From: Trichopria drosophilae
Taxonomy: Eukaryota; Arthropoda; Insecta; Hymenoptera; Diapriidae
Assembly (NCBI GenBank): GCA_030407085.1
Contig: CM059585.1
Location: 1,621,001 to 1,685,000 of the forward strand
Direction: 5' to 3'
Length of the DNA stretch: 64,000 bases
Below the pieces are notes generated by a model that had not been told where the DNA came from, did not search any database, and saw only the letters and a program-made list of their open reading frames with translations. This document shows positions 10,384 to 22,599 of this stretch, in pieces; the stretch's first letter is position 1; every line of letters starts with the position of its first letter. The translations under genes and the position numbers were made by a program.

Positions 10384-12045
10384 ATATGGGCAAATCTGCG
10401 AAACCTTTAAATTTCGTGTCACTGTGTATTTTTGAGCATTTTTATTTTATTTTTCTGCGTTTAAACTGGTCAACATTGTTAAGTATAGTCCAAATATATC
10501 GACCAATATATGTAATGCATCATTGATGAGATAAAAGTACGAAATTTATACCTTTGAAACTGAAAAATATGTCAAAAACGCCTAAAATAAAGTGTCCCTA
10601 CAGTAATTTTTATTCATGTTTGGTCCTGTAGCGATTTTAGCGTTTCTTTAATCTGTCTGGATTTTGTACACGTACTGATAGAAAAAAAAAACAAAGAATT
10701 TGCACCCTTATAGAGCTATGTGCCCTTTTCAGAAAGGCTGAAAAGAGTGCCTTTAAAATGTGTACATCGTTTTTTCAAAAAAACAATTTTTGTTCATTTT
10801 TCATCGATTGCACGTGCAGCATATCTTTAATCGTTACGAGTCAAAAGTAATAATTTTGTACACAGAAATAGGAGAAAATCCAGACGTCATTTAAGAATGT
10901 ACTCACAGAAGAAGTAAAAAAATATATGCTTGAATTTAAAAAGCTCCTGCGTAACTGGTTAAAATAATGGTCATTTTTCAATGGCACACCATCAATTGAA
11001 AAAGAACATTATTTGCAACATGTGTGATCGTTTGAAAAGCACAAAATAGAGGTAACATCAAAACGCTAACATCCAATAATGTTTTTAACCCTTTGTATCA
11101 CGATGGTAAATAACGTGTTCTTTGATTTTTCATTATTAAAATTCCAGTTAACGCATTCATGTCAATTTTTTACGATTTTCTGTAAGTTTAGCGATAAAAT
11201 AACTATATTGCTAAGAAGACTTTATTGTTTATTGTTTAGGTAGTATAAATACAAAAATATGAAAAAATTCGGATCTTTTTCGAAGAAATTCATTATTAGC
11301 AATGTTTTTCGTGATAATTGCTTAAAATTTTTAACTCGAGGGTTTTCGGGGTCTCTGATTACCAGAAGATGCAAAAAGTTTGCACGTGTCATGTAATCAT
11401 TTTTCCTTCAAACCGCACAGCTGATCTGTTGATAAGGATACTTAAAAGATAGAAAAACAAAAAACGCTAAAACAATAAAAAAAAAGTCTAAACCTACCAG
11501 TAATAAAAAAACTCCTATAATTGTTAAAACTCGACCAGCCTGGAAATGTACTAAAATGTAATTATGTAATAAATTTCTATCTAAAAACATGATATTTGTT
11601 GTATTTTAATCAACGTATATAGTTCTTAAACCAACATATATCTGAATGCACACCAAAGCAAAAATTGTATCATTTCAGTACTTTTTAATTATAAATTTTA
11701 CATTCAAATTGATAACCGCATGTAGCAATTTCTCAAGTGAAAGCACTTTCTGAATGTGCAGTTCAGTTAGTGTTCAGATTTTCGAAATTCAATATGGCGC
11801 CTTCAAAATAGCAGCTCCAAAATGGCGAACGTCTCCTCTAAATTTTAAGAATTGAGATCACTAACATAAAAATTCTCAGAGGATAATTTTCACTCTTCAG
11901 CGATGCTTAAAAAATGAAGCACACTGCGTCATTTGTTACCTGTTAATCTATATGACAACATATAAAAATTCCAATAATGTGCTTATCACATAACACTTTT
12001 TTGATTTTATGACTCAAAATTCAAAGGTTTCGCGGATTTGCCCAT
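10384..12045. mobile_element. DNA transposon relic with ~30 bp terminal inverted repeats
   Basis: Left ATGGGCAAATCTGCGAAACC (from 10385) is the complement of right GGTTTCGCGGATTTGCCCAT (ending about 12043), with the match continuing for about 10 bases inside. The 1.6 kb between them is AT-rich and without a recognisable transposase; small open frames (10335-10526 and 11408-11590) look like chance. The target duplication is unclear because both flanks are TATA-rich. Confidence 0.55.
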
Positions 12046-12263
12046 ACACATATATAATTAAACCCAATTCATTAAAACAAATTTTTTCGAATTCAAATAT
12101 TCGGAAATCCACGTGAATATATTAAATCGATGAATTTCGAATTGGGTTGTAATGTTTCTTAAATCTAATTGTCAAGAAACCGGATTGGAAAAGTAATTTC
12201 TGAATTCGGTCTTATTCTTTCTTGTTTATTGGGGAATAAAACACTGTAAATACGCATATAAGG

Positions 12264-12555
12264 GAGGAATTTTCACTAAAAATCGTAAATAAAAAGTTCG
12301 CTGAATCGATATTTACAAATTCGGGCCCTCTAAGGGCAATTCAAATTACTATAGTGGCTTCCTCGAAAATACCAAAGACATTGATTCAGGACTCACCGAG
12401 AATTTTCGGGTCAATTCTACATTAATAAAATAGCGTCTACAGTAATTAGAATCGCCTTTACAGAGCCCGAATTTTTAAAATAATATTCAGTCATTTTTAA
12501 TTTACGTTTTTTAGTGAAACTTCCTACCTTATTGGCGTACCACTTTATAACCCCC
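12264..12555. mobile_element. Palindromic TTAA MITE (family A, copy 2)
   Basis: It matches the 2356-2731 element in order: GGAGGAATTTTCACTAAAAA, then ATTCGGGCCCT, and on the right CTTTACAGAGCCCGAATTT and TTTTTTAGTGAAACTTCCTA. The right end reaches TTAA at 12556-12559, as in copy 1. The left terminus appears truncated or rearranged, since the expected outer 40 bp are not recognisable. Confidence 0.6.
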
Positions 12556-12559
12556 TTAA

Positions 12560-14112
12560 CGACGGGAAATATTATATGCAAATTACCGTATCGGTGGCAA
12601 ATCATTGGTCCATTTCGACCTCCTTTGATCTTTTATCCACTTTCGTATCACTCTTCTAATAATTCACACGAAAAAAATGTAAATTCTATTAGGTTTATTC
12701 TAAAGCCATTACATTAACTGTAAACAAACATTTGTATCAGTGTAAGCTGATGGGTGGTGAAGTATTCGGAAATAATAAACGGAACGATACAACAGTTTTA
12801 TTTAGTACCGAAATAGTTAATTTATTTTTTGTGATATCGACGTAAAATGGTCCCATTCACACCATTTTGTCTCTCTATGTATACAAACTTTCTGTTAACT
12901 ATATCCGGTTTGTTTATTCCGAAAATAATGTCAATAAATGATCCCAGTTCTTTTACATTTCTGTGAAAGAAGTGAAGATATTTCCAAACTTGTGCTCACG
13001 AATTTCACACTTATGATTATGACAGAGAAAGCATAAAAAGAGCAGGACCGTATGAAATAATTGGTAATCACGCCATTTTTATGTTTTTCATTTCCTTCCT
13101 TCAATTGAGCTAAAGTTCTCGGCATTTCCTTTGTTTCGAAATATTTAGCGAGGGTAGAAGACACCTTTTGTAGAATATAATTTGAAAGTTGCGTTTTAAA
13201 TTAAAACTGAAACTAGGTTTAATTTAAGATTATCTTACTGAAAATGTTTCTAATTTATATATTATATTGTACGATCTAAAGAGTTTCCAGCGATTTTCAA
13301 AATGTTAATCAATAAAAAAGATACAAGGAATCGGGTCACAAGATATCATCTAAGATCTTAACGAGCTAACAGCAATTTTATATATGGTTTAATATTATTT
13401 TGCAATGTTAATTAATAATTTACATATTCACAATTTAAAACATCCCAATTTTCGTGAAATTAAGTCAGCGTTTAGAATTAAAATCTTGTTTTAATACTGG
13501 AAACAAACTTTTTTGTAATGTTCAGGTTTGGAATAATATTCTTAATTTACGCTTAATTTAAGAAAATTAGTGCAATTAGCGAACTGAATTTCGAATACGA
13601 TGAAGATCTAACTATTTATTTTTTCTCTATGGGGAAAAAGCCAATAATATCTTTTAATTCTAAAAGTCGTGATGCAGACAGAATTATCCTATCACGTATC
13701 ATTTCCGAAAAAAGTGAGGTTAACTATGTCAAAAATTGTGTTTTTTGGTAAAAACTTCGGTTTTATAAAATCATTCCGGAAGTATTTTCTTGTATAGAAA
13801 TATCACTTTACATTTTCCAGAAAAATAACTTTAAATGCATTCAAATTTTTCGAGTAAAACTATTTATGTTTGACAATTGCAATTTCATTTCCGAAATATT
13901 CATTTTGGCTGAAATATTTGGATATGCTGCTCCAACAGACGAGGAGCAAGTGAAAACAATTTAGCTATTCTTTTGAATACCTAAATTCCATTTTTCAATC
14001 CCTCAAAAAGATTTCGAAAATAATTCTGAATTATAGAAATTTATACAAATTAAGTGGCTTGGGTTGGAATACATTTAAGAATTCAAATAAATTGACCGCG
14101 AATTGAACCTCG
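12560..14112. other. AT-rich intergenic stretch, nothing recognised
   Basis: Read on both strands. Only short chance frames are present, with no splice-flanked coding look and no clear repeat. Confidence 0.4.
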
Positions 14113-14690
14113 CATTCAAAAGGAAACCGGATTATTGAAACGGATTCGTGCGGATAAAAAATTATTGGATCGGATACTTTCGCGATTTGTCTGAATCGAG
14201 GGAAAAAAAGTAGAAGTTATTCTTGGGTAGATACGGATTGAGTCGCAGATAGAAATGAATTAAAATGTATCGAAAATCGATAGTTTCAATCGAGTTTCCT
14301 TTGCGTTTCTCTAATGAAAGTGATTTAAATGGATAGAAAATTTGTCTCCGATGGAATGCGCCCTTTCAATAATTATTTGCAAGTGGTTGTTACACTGTAA
14401 AGCTACATAAGAATTCAGAAGGAAACGGGATTATTGAAACGGATTCGTGCGCATAGACACAATTATTGAATCGGATACGTTCGTGACTTGTCGGAATCGA
14501 AGGAAAAAATTGAAACTGTATACGAATTCAAGAGGAAAGTGGTGTATTGAAACGGATTCATACGGATAGGCAATTATTAGACCGGATACGTTCGTAATTC
14601 GGATACGTTCGAAGTTACTCTCGGGTGTATAAGGATTGAGTCGCAGATAGAAAGGAATTAAAAAGTATCGAAAATCATTCAAGGGTAAAT
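14113..14690. repeat. Three diverged direct repeats (~130-170 bp)
   Basis: Copies begin near 14117, 14408 and 14523 with variants of AAGGAAACGGGATTATTGAA followed by ACGGATTCGTGCGGATA and GGATCGGATACGTTCG. The first and third continue to GGATTGAGTCGCAGATAGAAA, then GTATCGAAAATC. The middle copy is shorter. They are old tandem duplications with no coding sense. The open minus frame 14431-14928 runs across them and is probably accidental. Confidence 0.6.
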
Positions 14691-14699
14691 GAAAGAGTA

Positions 14700-16570
14700 A
14701 CAGCGTTTCTGAAATAGATAGCGTTTGAATACGTCTTATACTTCCAGCAGGGCTGCCATAACAAAAAAACAAGAAATGTGGTTTAGAAAGCGAAAGAACA
14801 CATAATAACCTCACTTTTCTGGAAAACGACAGGAGGATTCTGAAAGCGACAACGTGTTTAGCATCGACCAATAATTCAACAATTAGCATAACAAAAGCAA
14901 AAATAAAATTTCGTCTTTCATTATTCATCTAAAATTGAAGAAATCACAATTATTTGCGTCAGAAATTAGTTATGAATGCAAAACCTCGGATGTTGAATAA
15001 AATTATGTTCAGTAGAGAAATAAGACCACGCGCCAAATCATTGGTTTCATTGGTGTCACCAATATTAATTATAATCATCTTGCACATAATAAAGAAAAAC
15101 ATCGCTACAAAAATTGGAAACTTTGTAATTTTTGGTTCTCATGCCAAGAAAAGTGACCAGTTGAATAAGAGAATTTCCTTGAGAACGGACGTCGGACATT
15201 TCGAAGTCTAGTAATAACCGAATATCTGGCACTGTGAACGAGATAAGGAGGGGCCATTACAGGAAATGTATCGACTGAATGTTCTCTAGGAAATTACGCC
15301 TTCGAGACTCGCCTCAAATATGAAACACAAAATACAAAATGTCTTGAACAAGTATTGATTTTTAAACACGATATAGTCAAATTTTACTATCTAAAATAAA
15401 GCCGAATCCATTTTCATATTTTTGCAGCCAATAATAAAAATTTTAAAAAAATGTAAATTTGAAAACAAATTTTGAGTTACCTTGCTGATGTACTGTTGAA
15501 TTCAGACTAAATAAAAGTTGACAGAACGATGATAAAATTACTATCTTTTCAGCAAACTGTATCTCGAGTTTAAAATTATTTTAGAATTATGTTCTTCCCA
15601 CCTCTATTAAAAACTCATTAACGATAAAACTAATTAAGGAACTATTTACTTCACTGAGCAGTAATAGTACTTTTAACATTTTTAAAAAGTAACCTTTATA
15701 TAGTATACTTTATAAATCTAATTAAGAAAATGTAGTGAGAAAGAAGTTCAATGTACGGAATTCGTAAGCTTTTGTTTAATTTAGTTTTTGTATAGAGGGT
15801 AAAAGTAATAGGAATTGAATGCATTTCTACGAAGTTTTTTGTTAGTTTCGGCTGGTTCGGTGATCACTTAACTTGCTTGAAAGAATGCCAATGAACCAGA
15901 AGGTCGTTTGTAAACCTCCAATCTATGTAGGATAACAGGCTTGTAATTTTATGCTGATTTTATGACATTTCCATTCCCCGATCTTGAATTTTATGTCGGT
16001 TCCCTTTTTTGTATGGTATTAATTTATCCTAAAATATCTAATAACGTTGCGACCGTTGTTGGATCATTAAACGTGACTTTGATCGGAATTCTGTTGATAA
16101 AATAGAAACACGCACAGAGAAAATTAGATGTTAAGAAATAGATAACAGAAATTGCGCTTTAATGTAATTATGCTTCTTAATACTATTCGTTATGTTTACT
16201 ATCTAAAGTTTACGATCTTTTAAATGAATTTACAATATTTAGGACAATCTTAGTATCGGTAGCAACGATTTTTTATATTACAAGTTCAGATTTTTAACTA
16301 AATATATATTTTTTATTGAGATAGTAACGAATAATATCTGAATCAGCGGTTTTTATTCGGTACATCTAAGATGCATAGATATAAATTATACGGAATGTTA
16401 CTATTTTCAAGACATGCTTTGGGGACTAATTTTTTTTTAATTTAATACTATTTTAGCAAATATTCATGTAATTTATAGAGGAATTGTCACAAAAAATTGA
16501 AAAAAAGGCCACGCTAAACAGGAAAATTAACTATAATAATACTATAGAAAATTACGTTCAAACGGCAACC
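14700..16570. other. AT-rich intergenic stretch, nothing recognised
   Basis: No conserved coding sequence, no clear inverted repeat and no RNA gene seen. The open plus frame at 14954-15211 has no recognisable motif. Confidence 0.35.
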
Positions 16571-16576
16571 AAACGA

Positions 16577-16603
16577 TTCAGGGTTCGAGTCCCGGTGCGA
16601 CGC
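16577..16603 (+). pseudogene. tRNA-derived 3' fragment (B box)
   Basis: GGGTTCGAGTCCCGGTGCGA contains a perfect internal-promoter B box (GGTTCGAGTCC) with T-loop and 3' stem, then CGCA in place of an acceptor end. No D arm, anticodon arm or pairing acceptor strand is found in the 60 bp upstream. It is therefore a tRNA pseudogene fragment or the head of a decayed tRNA-derived SINE, not a functional tRNA. Confidence 0.45.
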
Positions 16604-17552
16604 ATCTCTAAACATCAGGCCTCATTTTTTTTTCAAAAATAGGAAATAGAAATCCTAACAAAATTTTCCGACATTCGTAGATTTATGGAGATTACGATTG
16701 TTTAACGTAACAGACAACAATTTACTCCATAAAGTTTTCTCCATAAAGTGTGAAGTCGATACGTTTGATTACTTTAAAAAAATATTATCATTTACTTCGA
16801 CTCTAAATTCCAAAAAATTTTTTTTTTTTCTAATCTCACGTATTCAGTCGTTTTTGAGCAGCTCTTTTCGATTTTCAAGTGTAAATAGTTTGATTACATC
16901 TTTTGATTCGATTTTTAATGTTTTTATGGTTGTAATAAGTTACTAGTGGTTTTTAAATAAGATTACTTTTAATTATTAAATAAGTCATTTCAATTTTAGT
17001 AAGGCGTGAATGTGTATTTTAAAGATGTATTAATATAATTTACAGTTAAATATGAATATTTAATATCTAGTACTTATTTAGGAGTACTCCTGAAGCAATT
17101 AACCGGTGAAGGAAGGAAATTAACGTATAAAAATCTCACCCATATTAATTTCGTTTCTATGAAATATTTTATAAGAGTTTATATAATTATGTAGAATTTC
17201 ATTATTTAATAGATTTATGTAATTGTTTATCTTACTTGTAATTGCAAAAAAGTTTTGTAAAAAATATCTAATATTCACATTTTTAGTTAAAATGATGAAA
17301 CAAAGTAAAATTACATTCCACATTTTGGGTTCTTCATTTTAAATTCGATAAATAGGCATTCATTAGTACAAATGTACAAAAAGTACTTGAAATAAGTACA
17401 AGATGCTATGAAAATTGAAAACGAATTTGCTGTCAGCTATTTTACGTACACATTTTTAATTTACAGCATGTAGCACCAAATTCATTATCAAGGTCGAAAA
17501 TTGCATAGAAAATCTTGTTTGGAAATCGTCATTTTTGGAAAAAATAAAAATA

Positions 17553-17792
17553 CAATAGAGTCCCCTCGCCTTCCCCTCCCGTCTCCTTATATTTGTCAAA
17601 AAAAGAGGAGCTCGCTGCTCCCACTCTCCTGAATTGCGTTGCGTTCGTGACGTCACAGCAGGCCCTTCCCAAGTCCCCAGCGCGCAAGGTGGGGAAAAAG
17701 AGAGCGGCGACAGATAAATATAACGAGACGGAACTGAGCAAATATGCTAGGACGTAAATATAGCGAGACGCGAATATACCGGGACTCTACTC
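17553..17792. mobile_element. pogo-like MITE (family B, long copy, 240 bp)
   Basis: Left end CAATAGAGTCCCCTCGCC and right end TATACCGGGACTCTACT are imperfect inverted repeats of the CAGTAGAGTCC type, preceded by TA at 17551-17552. Internal blocks CCTTCCCCTCCC, AAAGAGAGCGGC and AAATATAACGAGACGGAACT recur in inverted orientation in the 24210-24378 element. Compared with that element it carries about 70-80 extra internal bp, including a TGACGTCA word near 17648. The right TA is mutated. Confidence 0.7.
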
Positions 17793-18622
17793 TTGTGCCA
17801 AAACCGATATCAAGTCACCATTTTATATATACACGTACTTAAAATGAAAAATGTTACAGTTACTGCATAAATTTTGTTTATGGTCCTTCGATGCTTTTAT
17901 TTGACATTGCAAAGATTTCTATTCTCGATTTAAATGCGAACTAATTTTAATGAAAATTTCTGACTTTTTTGTGAAGTAATCAAACATTTGGATTTGCACT
18001 TTGTAAAATTTTAATAGTTGATTCATAAAATTATATAAAATTTACATCTGAAATGGCTGGTTTGTGAAAACAACCAATTGAAAAATAGGACTAAAGAAAT
18101 CAGAAACTTTATTCTTTGGTTGAGAAATACTACTTTACTGTAGTATTCATGAATCCTTAGTATTTTGTATGTATGAAAAAAAAAACTAGATTCTGTAAAT
18201 AATAATGTTTTGCTTGCTTATATGAAAGATTTTTTTGTGATATCAAATTGAGTGTTGCGATGTAACTAATATACTTATGTAATGTGGACAAAACGTATCT
18301 TGAAACTTTTAATAGAATCGTAAACTTAATGTTCTAGAAATGTTTTGTTTATATATTAAGTAAGTGATATCCTATTTAAAATATTGTTATTAAATTTCTA
18401 CTCTCTAATCTCATTGAAAACGAAAATTAATAATAAACATGAATGTATTTACCAAACGTGTCAGTAATCCAAAACCTTGATTTTAATTTTACTACAAATT
18501 CCTAAGAAATTATGTAACATTTTTTAAACACGCGGTTCAAAATATACAATAGTTACTTTAGTACAACCGTAACTATTGCTCACATTTTTGAGATTTCATA
18601 TAGATTTAAAAGTATGTTTTTT

Positions 18623-18775
18623 AATACTCCGGGAGTAGTACTCGATTTTGCGGGCGCAAATTATTGGCTGCAGTGAAATCTTCGGGCGCAAATGATTGGT
18701 CCCGCACAAATAACGATCCACTAATAACATTCGCACTCGTTGAAGATCGTTAATTGCGCCCTTGTTACATAATAT
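18623..18775 (+). repeat. GC-rich repeat C, copy 1
   Basis: It begins ACTCCGGGAGTAG, continues through GGGCGCAAAT and CTGCAGTGAAATCTTCGGGC, and ends CGCCCTTGTTAC. The same order occurs on the opposite strand at 20222-20433. It stands out by its GC content from its AT-rich surroundings. It is probably a MITE of unknown class. Confidence 0.55.
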
Positions 18776-18820
18776 ATGTACTATTACAAAACTACAGATG
18801 ACTTGTATGAAAATGCCTCA

Positions 18821-19030
18821 ATTATTGAATAAATTTTTCGAGAAAAATCTAAGAAAATAGTATAATGATTAATCAATCCGTGTCTGGCTCTTGACTCCTT
18901 CATTACTAGTTTCCGATTAATTTAAAATTATAAAATAGTGCTAAAGTGGACCAAGTTACTTCGTAGTTGCTACTACTACTTAGATAATAGGACCAACTTA
19001 AGTAGTAACGGTTCGACATGTAAAAGAAGA
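18821..19030 (+). repeat. Repeat D, copy 1 (holds the empty site of a MITE insertion)
   Basis: It matches the complement of 24032-24417. Shared words include TTACTTCGTAGTTGCTACTA, ACTTAAGTAGTAACGGTTC and TCTAAGAAAATAGTATA. It lacks the 169 bp MITE that interrupts the other copy. The segment GTTACTTCGTAG...AAGTAGTAAC can itself fold into an imperfect hairpin. Confidence 0.7.
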
Positions 19031-19039
19031 TTAATTTCT

Positions 19040-20215
19040 AACATTTTTAGTCGTTAATTAATGTCAATATTTTTAGTCAAAACAGTAAATAAACAACAGA
19101 GTACACGAAAATTCTGTGACCAATAAGATAATTTTCGATGTGATGTTTTACTTAATTATACTGTGTAAATATAAGGGGTTCAAATCAAAGTTTCTGACGG
19201 AACAAAGAAACGGAAGAAATACAAAACATAGCAAAAAAAATTAATATTATAATAATAAGATTGGAAGAATCCCTTCGCCATTAACCTCCTTTCAAGCAGT
19301 AGAGAATTAAAATAATTGAAAAAACTCTATCACGTTATTTTACATTCCTTCCAGTTTGTATTATTGTTAAAATTTACTTTTAAATTAAAGTTGTTTTTAT
19401 TCAGAAAAAAGAAACGACGCAATATATTACGAGAACGTCCTCGTATAAATAATCGATCAGTGTATCTTCAAAAAACACTCGATCATTATGATGCGCTGTT
19501 TACATTATAAAATCATGACTGCTAAATATCGATACGACACTGTTTTTATTTGTGTCATTAATACGTTAGAAAAGGTAATCGTCTCTGCGGCAATCATATG
19601 CACGTGCTAATTTTTCGATTTGATGTTTTACTTCATTTTTCAAGTTGTTTTCAATTGTTAGTAATGAGTCGATAAACTGCATGATTTCATCCTTCTAATG
19701 AGTTTACCTGACATTGTGAACTAAATTTTTTAATTATTGTATTTAAATGTTTTAAAAACTGTTTTTCAGAATGTTCATCTTAGTAATATTGTTATTTTAT
19801 AAATTTTGTTATTTTCATATTACATTATTTTAATATTTTTACTCATATTCAATTTTTGTTTCGATTCTTGTAATGAACTAGTAACCAAGATTTAGCCGCT
19901 TATATAACTAAATTTCTTTAAATTGACTAATATTTAGTGAATCCAATTTAGACACCACTATATGTAGCTATGAAAACTACAAAATAATTATTCCCTACTG
20001 GATAAATTAAATTTACTAAATATTTTTCTTAGTACAAGATTTGTAAATTTGAAATTTTGTGATATGTTAATGATTTGTTCATTATTATTAATAAATAATC
20101 TATCAACATTTTGTCATGTCGATTTTTTGCCCAATTGTTTACTACGGGAATATTCTTCACGTATTTCTTTCATTACAAGATTCTATTGTAAAGATTTTCT
20201 TAATTTTTACTTATT
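19040..20215. other. AT-rich stretch, nothing recognised
   Basis: No conserved frame and no clear repeat. The open frame 19316-19510 is Lys/Phe/Leu-rich, as expected from AT-rich sequence by chance. Confidence 0.35.
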
Positions 20216-20221
20216 AATAAT

Positions 20222-20433
20222 AGTATATTACGTAACAAGGGCCGAATTACCGACGAGTGCAAAGTTTGTCGCACGAGCAAAGCGAGTGTTGCCAATCAGA
20301 CTGGTCGGAGATCGATGTTTCGCCCATGTTGCATTCGATTTTTATTCAATATGAGGGGTGTGACTCGATAATTTCCGCCCGAAGATTTCACTGCAGGGCG
20401 CAAAATCGATTTCTACTCCCGGAGTGGTCATTT
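20222..20433 (-). repeat. GC-rich repeat C, copy 2 (inverted)
   Basis: It runs from GTAACAAGGGCCGAATT to CTACTCCCGGAGT and is the reverse complement of 18623-18775 in order, with about 60 bp more in the middle (ACGAGCAAAGCGAGTG region). Two overlapping open frames here (20049-20354 and 20257-20457) are by-products of its GC content. Confidence 0.55.
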
Positions 20434-20439
20434 CCACAT

Positions 20440-22195
20440 TCTAAAGTTACATTTTAGTGAATACAGTCAATTAGGTTGTGTAATATACTTACAAAAATGT
20501 TTTTCAAACTTTTGTTTTCATTTTTGTAATTTAGTTATTTCATGAATCGCTAACCTTTGATGATTTTTAAGGTTTATAGCAGTTTTTATTGTTGATATTT
20601 CTGTTTTTAAAGTCAATTGTTATTTTGATATCTTTTCTTACCTATAATGATTAGTTTTGTTGTTCTAGTAAATATTACTGACTTAATAGCTTAGTATTCT
20701 TAAATGTTGGAGGCCATGATAATAAAACAAAAATATTTTATTTTAACAACCCATCATAACAGTTAAAGCCAATTATATAGTTAAAGGCGTTTAAAAGAGT
20801 TAGTGCAGAATTAAGAATAATATAAAAATCTGACAACTAAATTATAAATCTATTCTACTTTCGGTATTTTTCTAACATTTTGTGAAGAATGTTGGTAACC
20901 GTAACAAGTCTTCTTAATTAAATGTATGTTAAGTTTTGTATCTTTATTTTCTTAAAAAGTTTTCTCATATCATTAAAACTTTAGCTAATCTAAAATTGTT
21001 GTAATTTTATGAAATTAAAAGGTAAAAAAGAAAAAAATATACAATGCAGTTTCACAAGTAGTACAACGTTGGTTAAAAAAAAGAATTACATTTGATTTTA
21101 AATTGTAATATTCAAGATAATACTGGTATCAGCTTGTCGTTAAATGCACAACTGCTTTGTAAGTATTAAGTCATTAAAGTGAAATTTCACTTTAATATAA
21201 AGTCAAATTTGTCTTTAAAAGAGTGACTCCTTTAAGGTGAAATTCATTATAATGACGTAATTTTTGCTTTAAGAGAATTTAGAGTGCATGCACCATGGAG
21301 AATATTAGAATTTCCAAAAAATCTATTAAAAAAAAAATTTCTTTCAATTTATATTTCTCAGGTGCAACACCTGAGGCGCAACAACAGAAAAAGTAAACCA
21401 GGAAATCTAATTTTGATTATAGAGTAAAAATGTATTCTACAGTTTAACAATTAAATGAAGTAGAGGACATTTATCAAACCCTTAAGCGTTATCGATCTGC
21501 ATACCAGACGCAGCACAACAGATAGGACGCAAAATAGGCTTTGAATGGAATATTTTGAATGTTTTACATTTTTTCGCACCGCAAAAGCTATCTTTTACAT
21601 GCAAAAATATTGTATCGTCCAAGATATTGCTGCAATCCTTTATAAGATCGCGTTGTAACAGTTTAACTTTTAATACCATTATAAATTTTGAGAGATTTAA
21701 ACAAATGTGTTTTTTGCCCATAAAACGGATTTCTTGTTTCACTGCTAAGTATAACATGTACGTTTAATAATAAATGGACTTTTGTATTCATTAGTACTTT
21801 TACAGTAATTTGGTGAAATTGTAATCGTTTACTTTGAAAGTAAGTAATTTTATGTAAGCTTATTTTATTAAAAATGATCGAAATACGTAAAAGTAATTTT
21901 TTTTTAAATAATGCCAGCTTAGTACTGAATGTAAAGTAATCGATTAGCGTAAAACTCTGATTTAATTAAATATTAAATTGGTCTTGAATGGAGTTATGAG
22001 TTTAAAATAATGAAAATTAGTTTGAAACATTGATACACATTTTTAATACATTCATGTGCAACTACATTTACAACGGGTAAGTAATAAAAAAATATTACAG
22101 AAAATAATCAGAGTTTACTCGAATAAACATTTAAATTTGAAAATAACTTTTTTAATTAGAATAAAATAAATATTTTACACTTTTTAGGTTATGTA
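20440..22195. other. AT-rich stretch, nothing recognised
   Basis: The mirror-image open frames at 21482-21767 on both strands show no family motif. There is a small local palindromic cluster of AAGTGAAATTTCACTTTAA near 21177-21194. No gene is supported. Confidence 0.35.
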
Positions 22196-22199
22196 CAAT

Positions 22200-22595
22200 T
22201 GTGCATACTTAAATGTAGCCTCTATCGACCCAGGTCGACTCGTTTTTTAATCAATTTAAGTTTAATTAAATCGACATCACATTTAAAAATGTGATTTGTC
22301 AATTGTCGGTCATTATTGACCCAATCAAAACAATATTTTTTAGTAAATTTTTGACCAAAATCGTAAAAGTCGACTGAAAAACGACCAGCAATATTTTAGG
22401 TTGATTTATGGTCGACATTAAACAAATCGACCGTTTCTCGACTCAATTATAAAAGGCATTGATCGGTCAATTTAAAGTTAACTGAAAATCAACCAACAAT
22501 ATTTTAGGTCAACTTACAGTCTACTTTTGCCAAATCGACCGATAACTGACTCAATCGAAATAGCATTTTTCGGTCAATTTTTTGTCAACAATGAA
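22200..22595. repeat. Degenerate GTCGA/CGACC repeat
   Basis: The words GTCGAC, ATCGACC, CGGTCAATTT and CAATATTTTAGGT recur. A unit of about 108 bp is visible, with AATATTTTAGG at 22390 and 22498 followed by TCGACC, CGACTCAAT and CGGTCAATTT in the same order. It is an eroded tandem repeat confined to about 400 bp. Confidence 0.55.
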
Positions 22596-22599
22596 AAAG

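Noticed and set aside
11408..11590. Hydrophobic minus frame (FLLLVGLDFFFIVLAFFVFL) as a membrane protein
   Set aside because: It lies within an inverted-repeat element in T-rich sequence; such strings arise by chance from T-rich DNA.
14431..14928. 165-codon minus frame as a gene
   Set aside because: It crosses two diverged direct repeats and has no motif; absence of stops follows from local composition.
20049..20457. Overlapping plus frames near the GC-rich repeat
   Set aside because: They fall on repeat C copy 2 and differ in phase; a repeat by-product rather than a gene.
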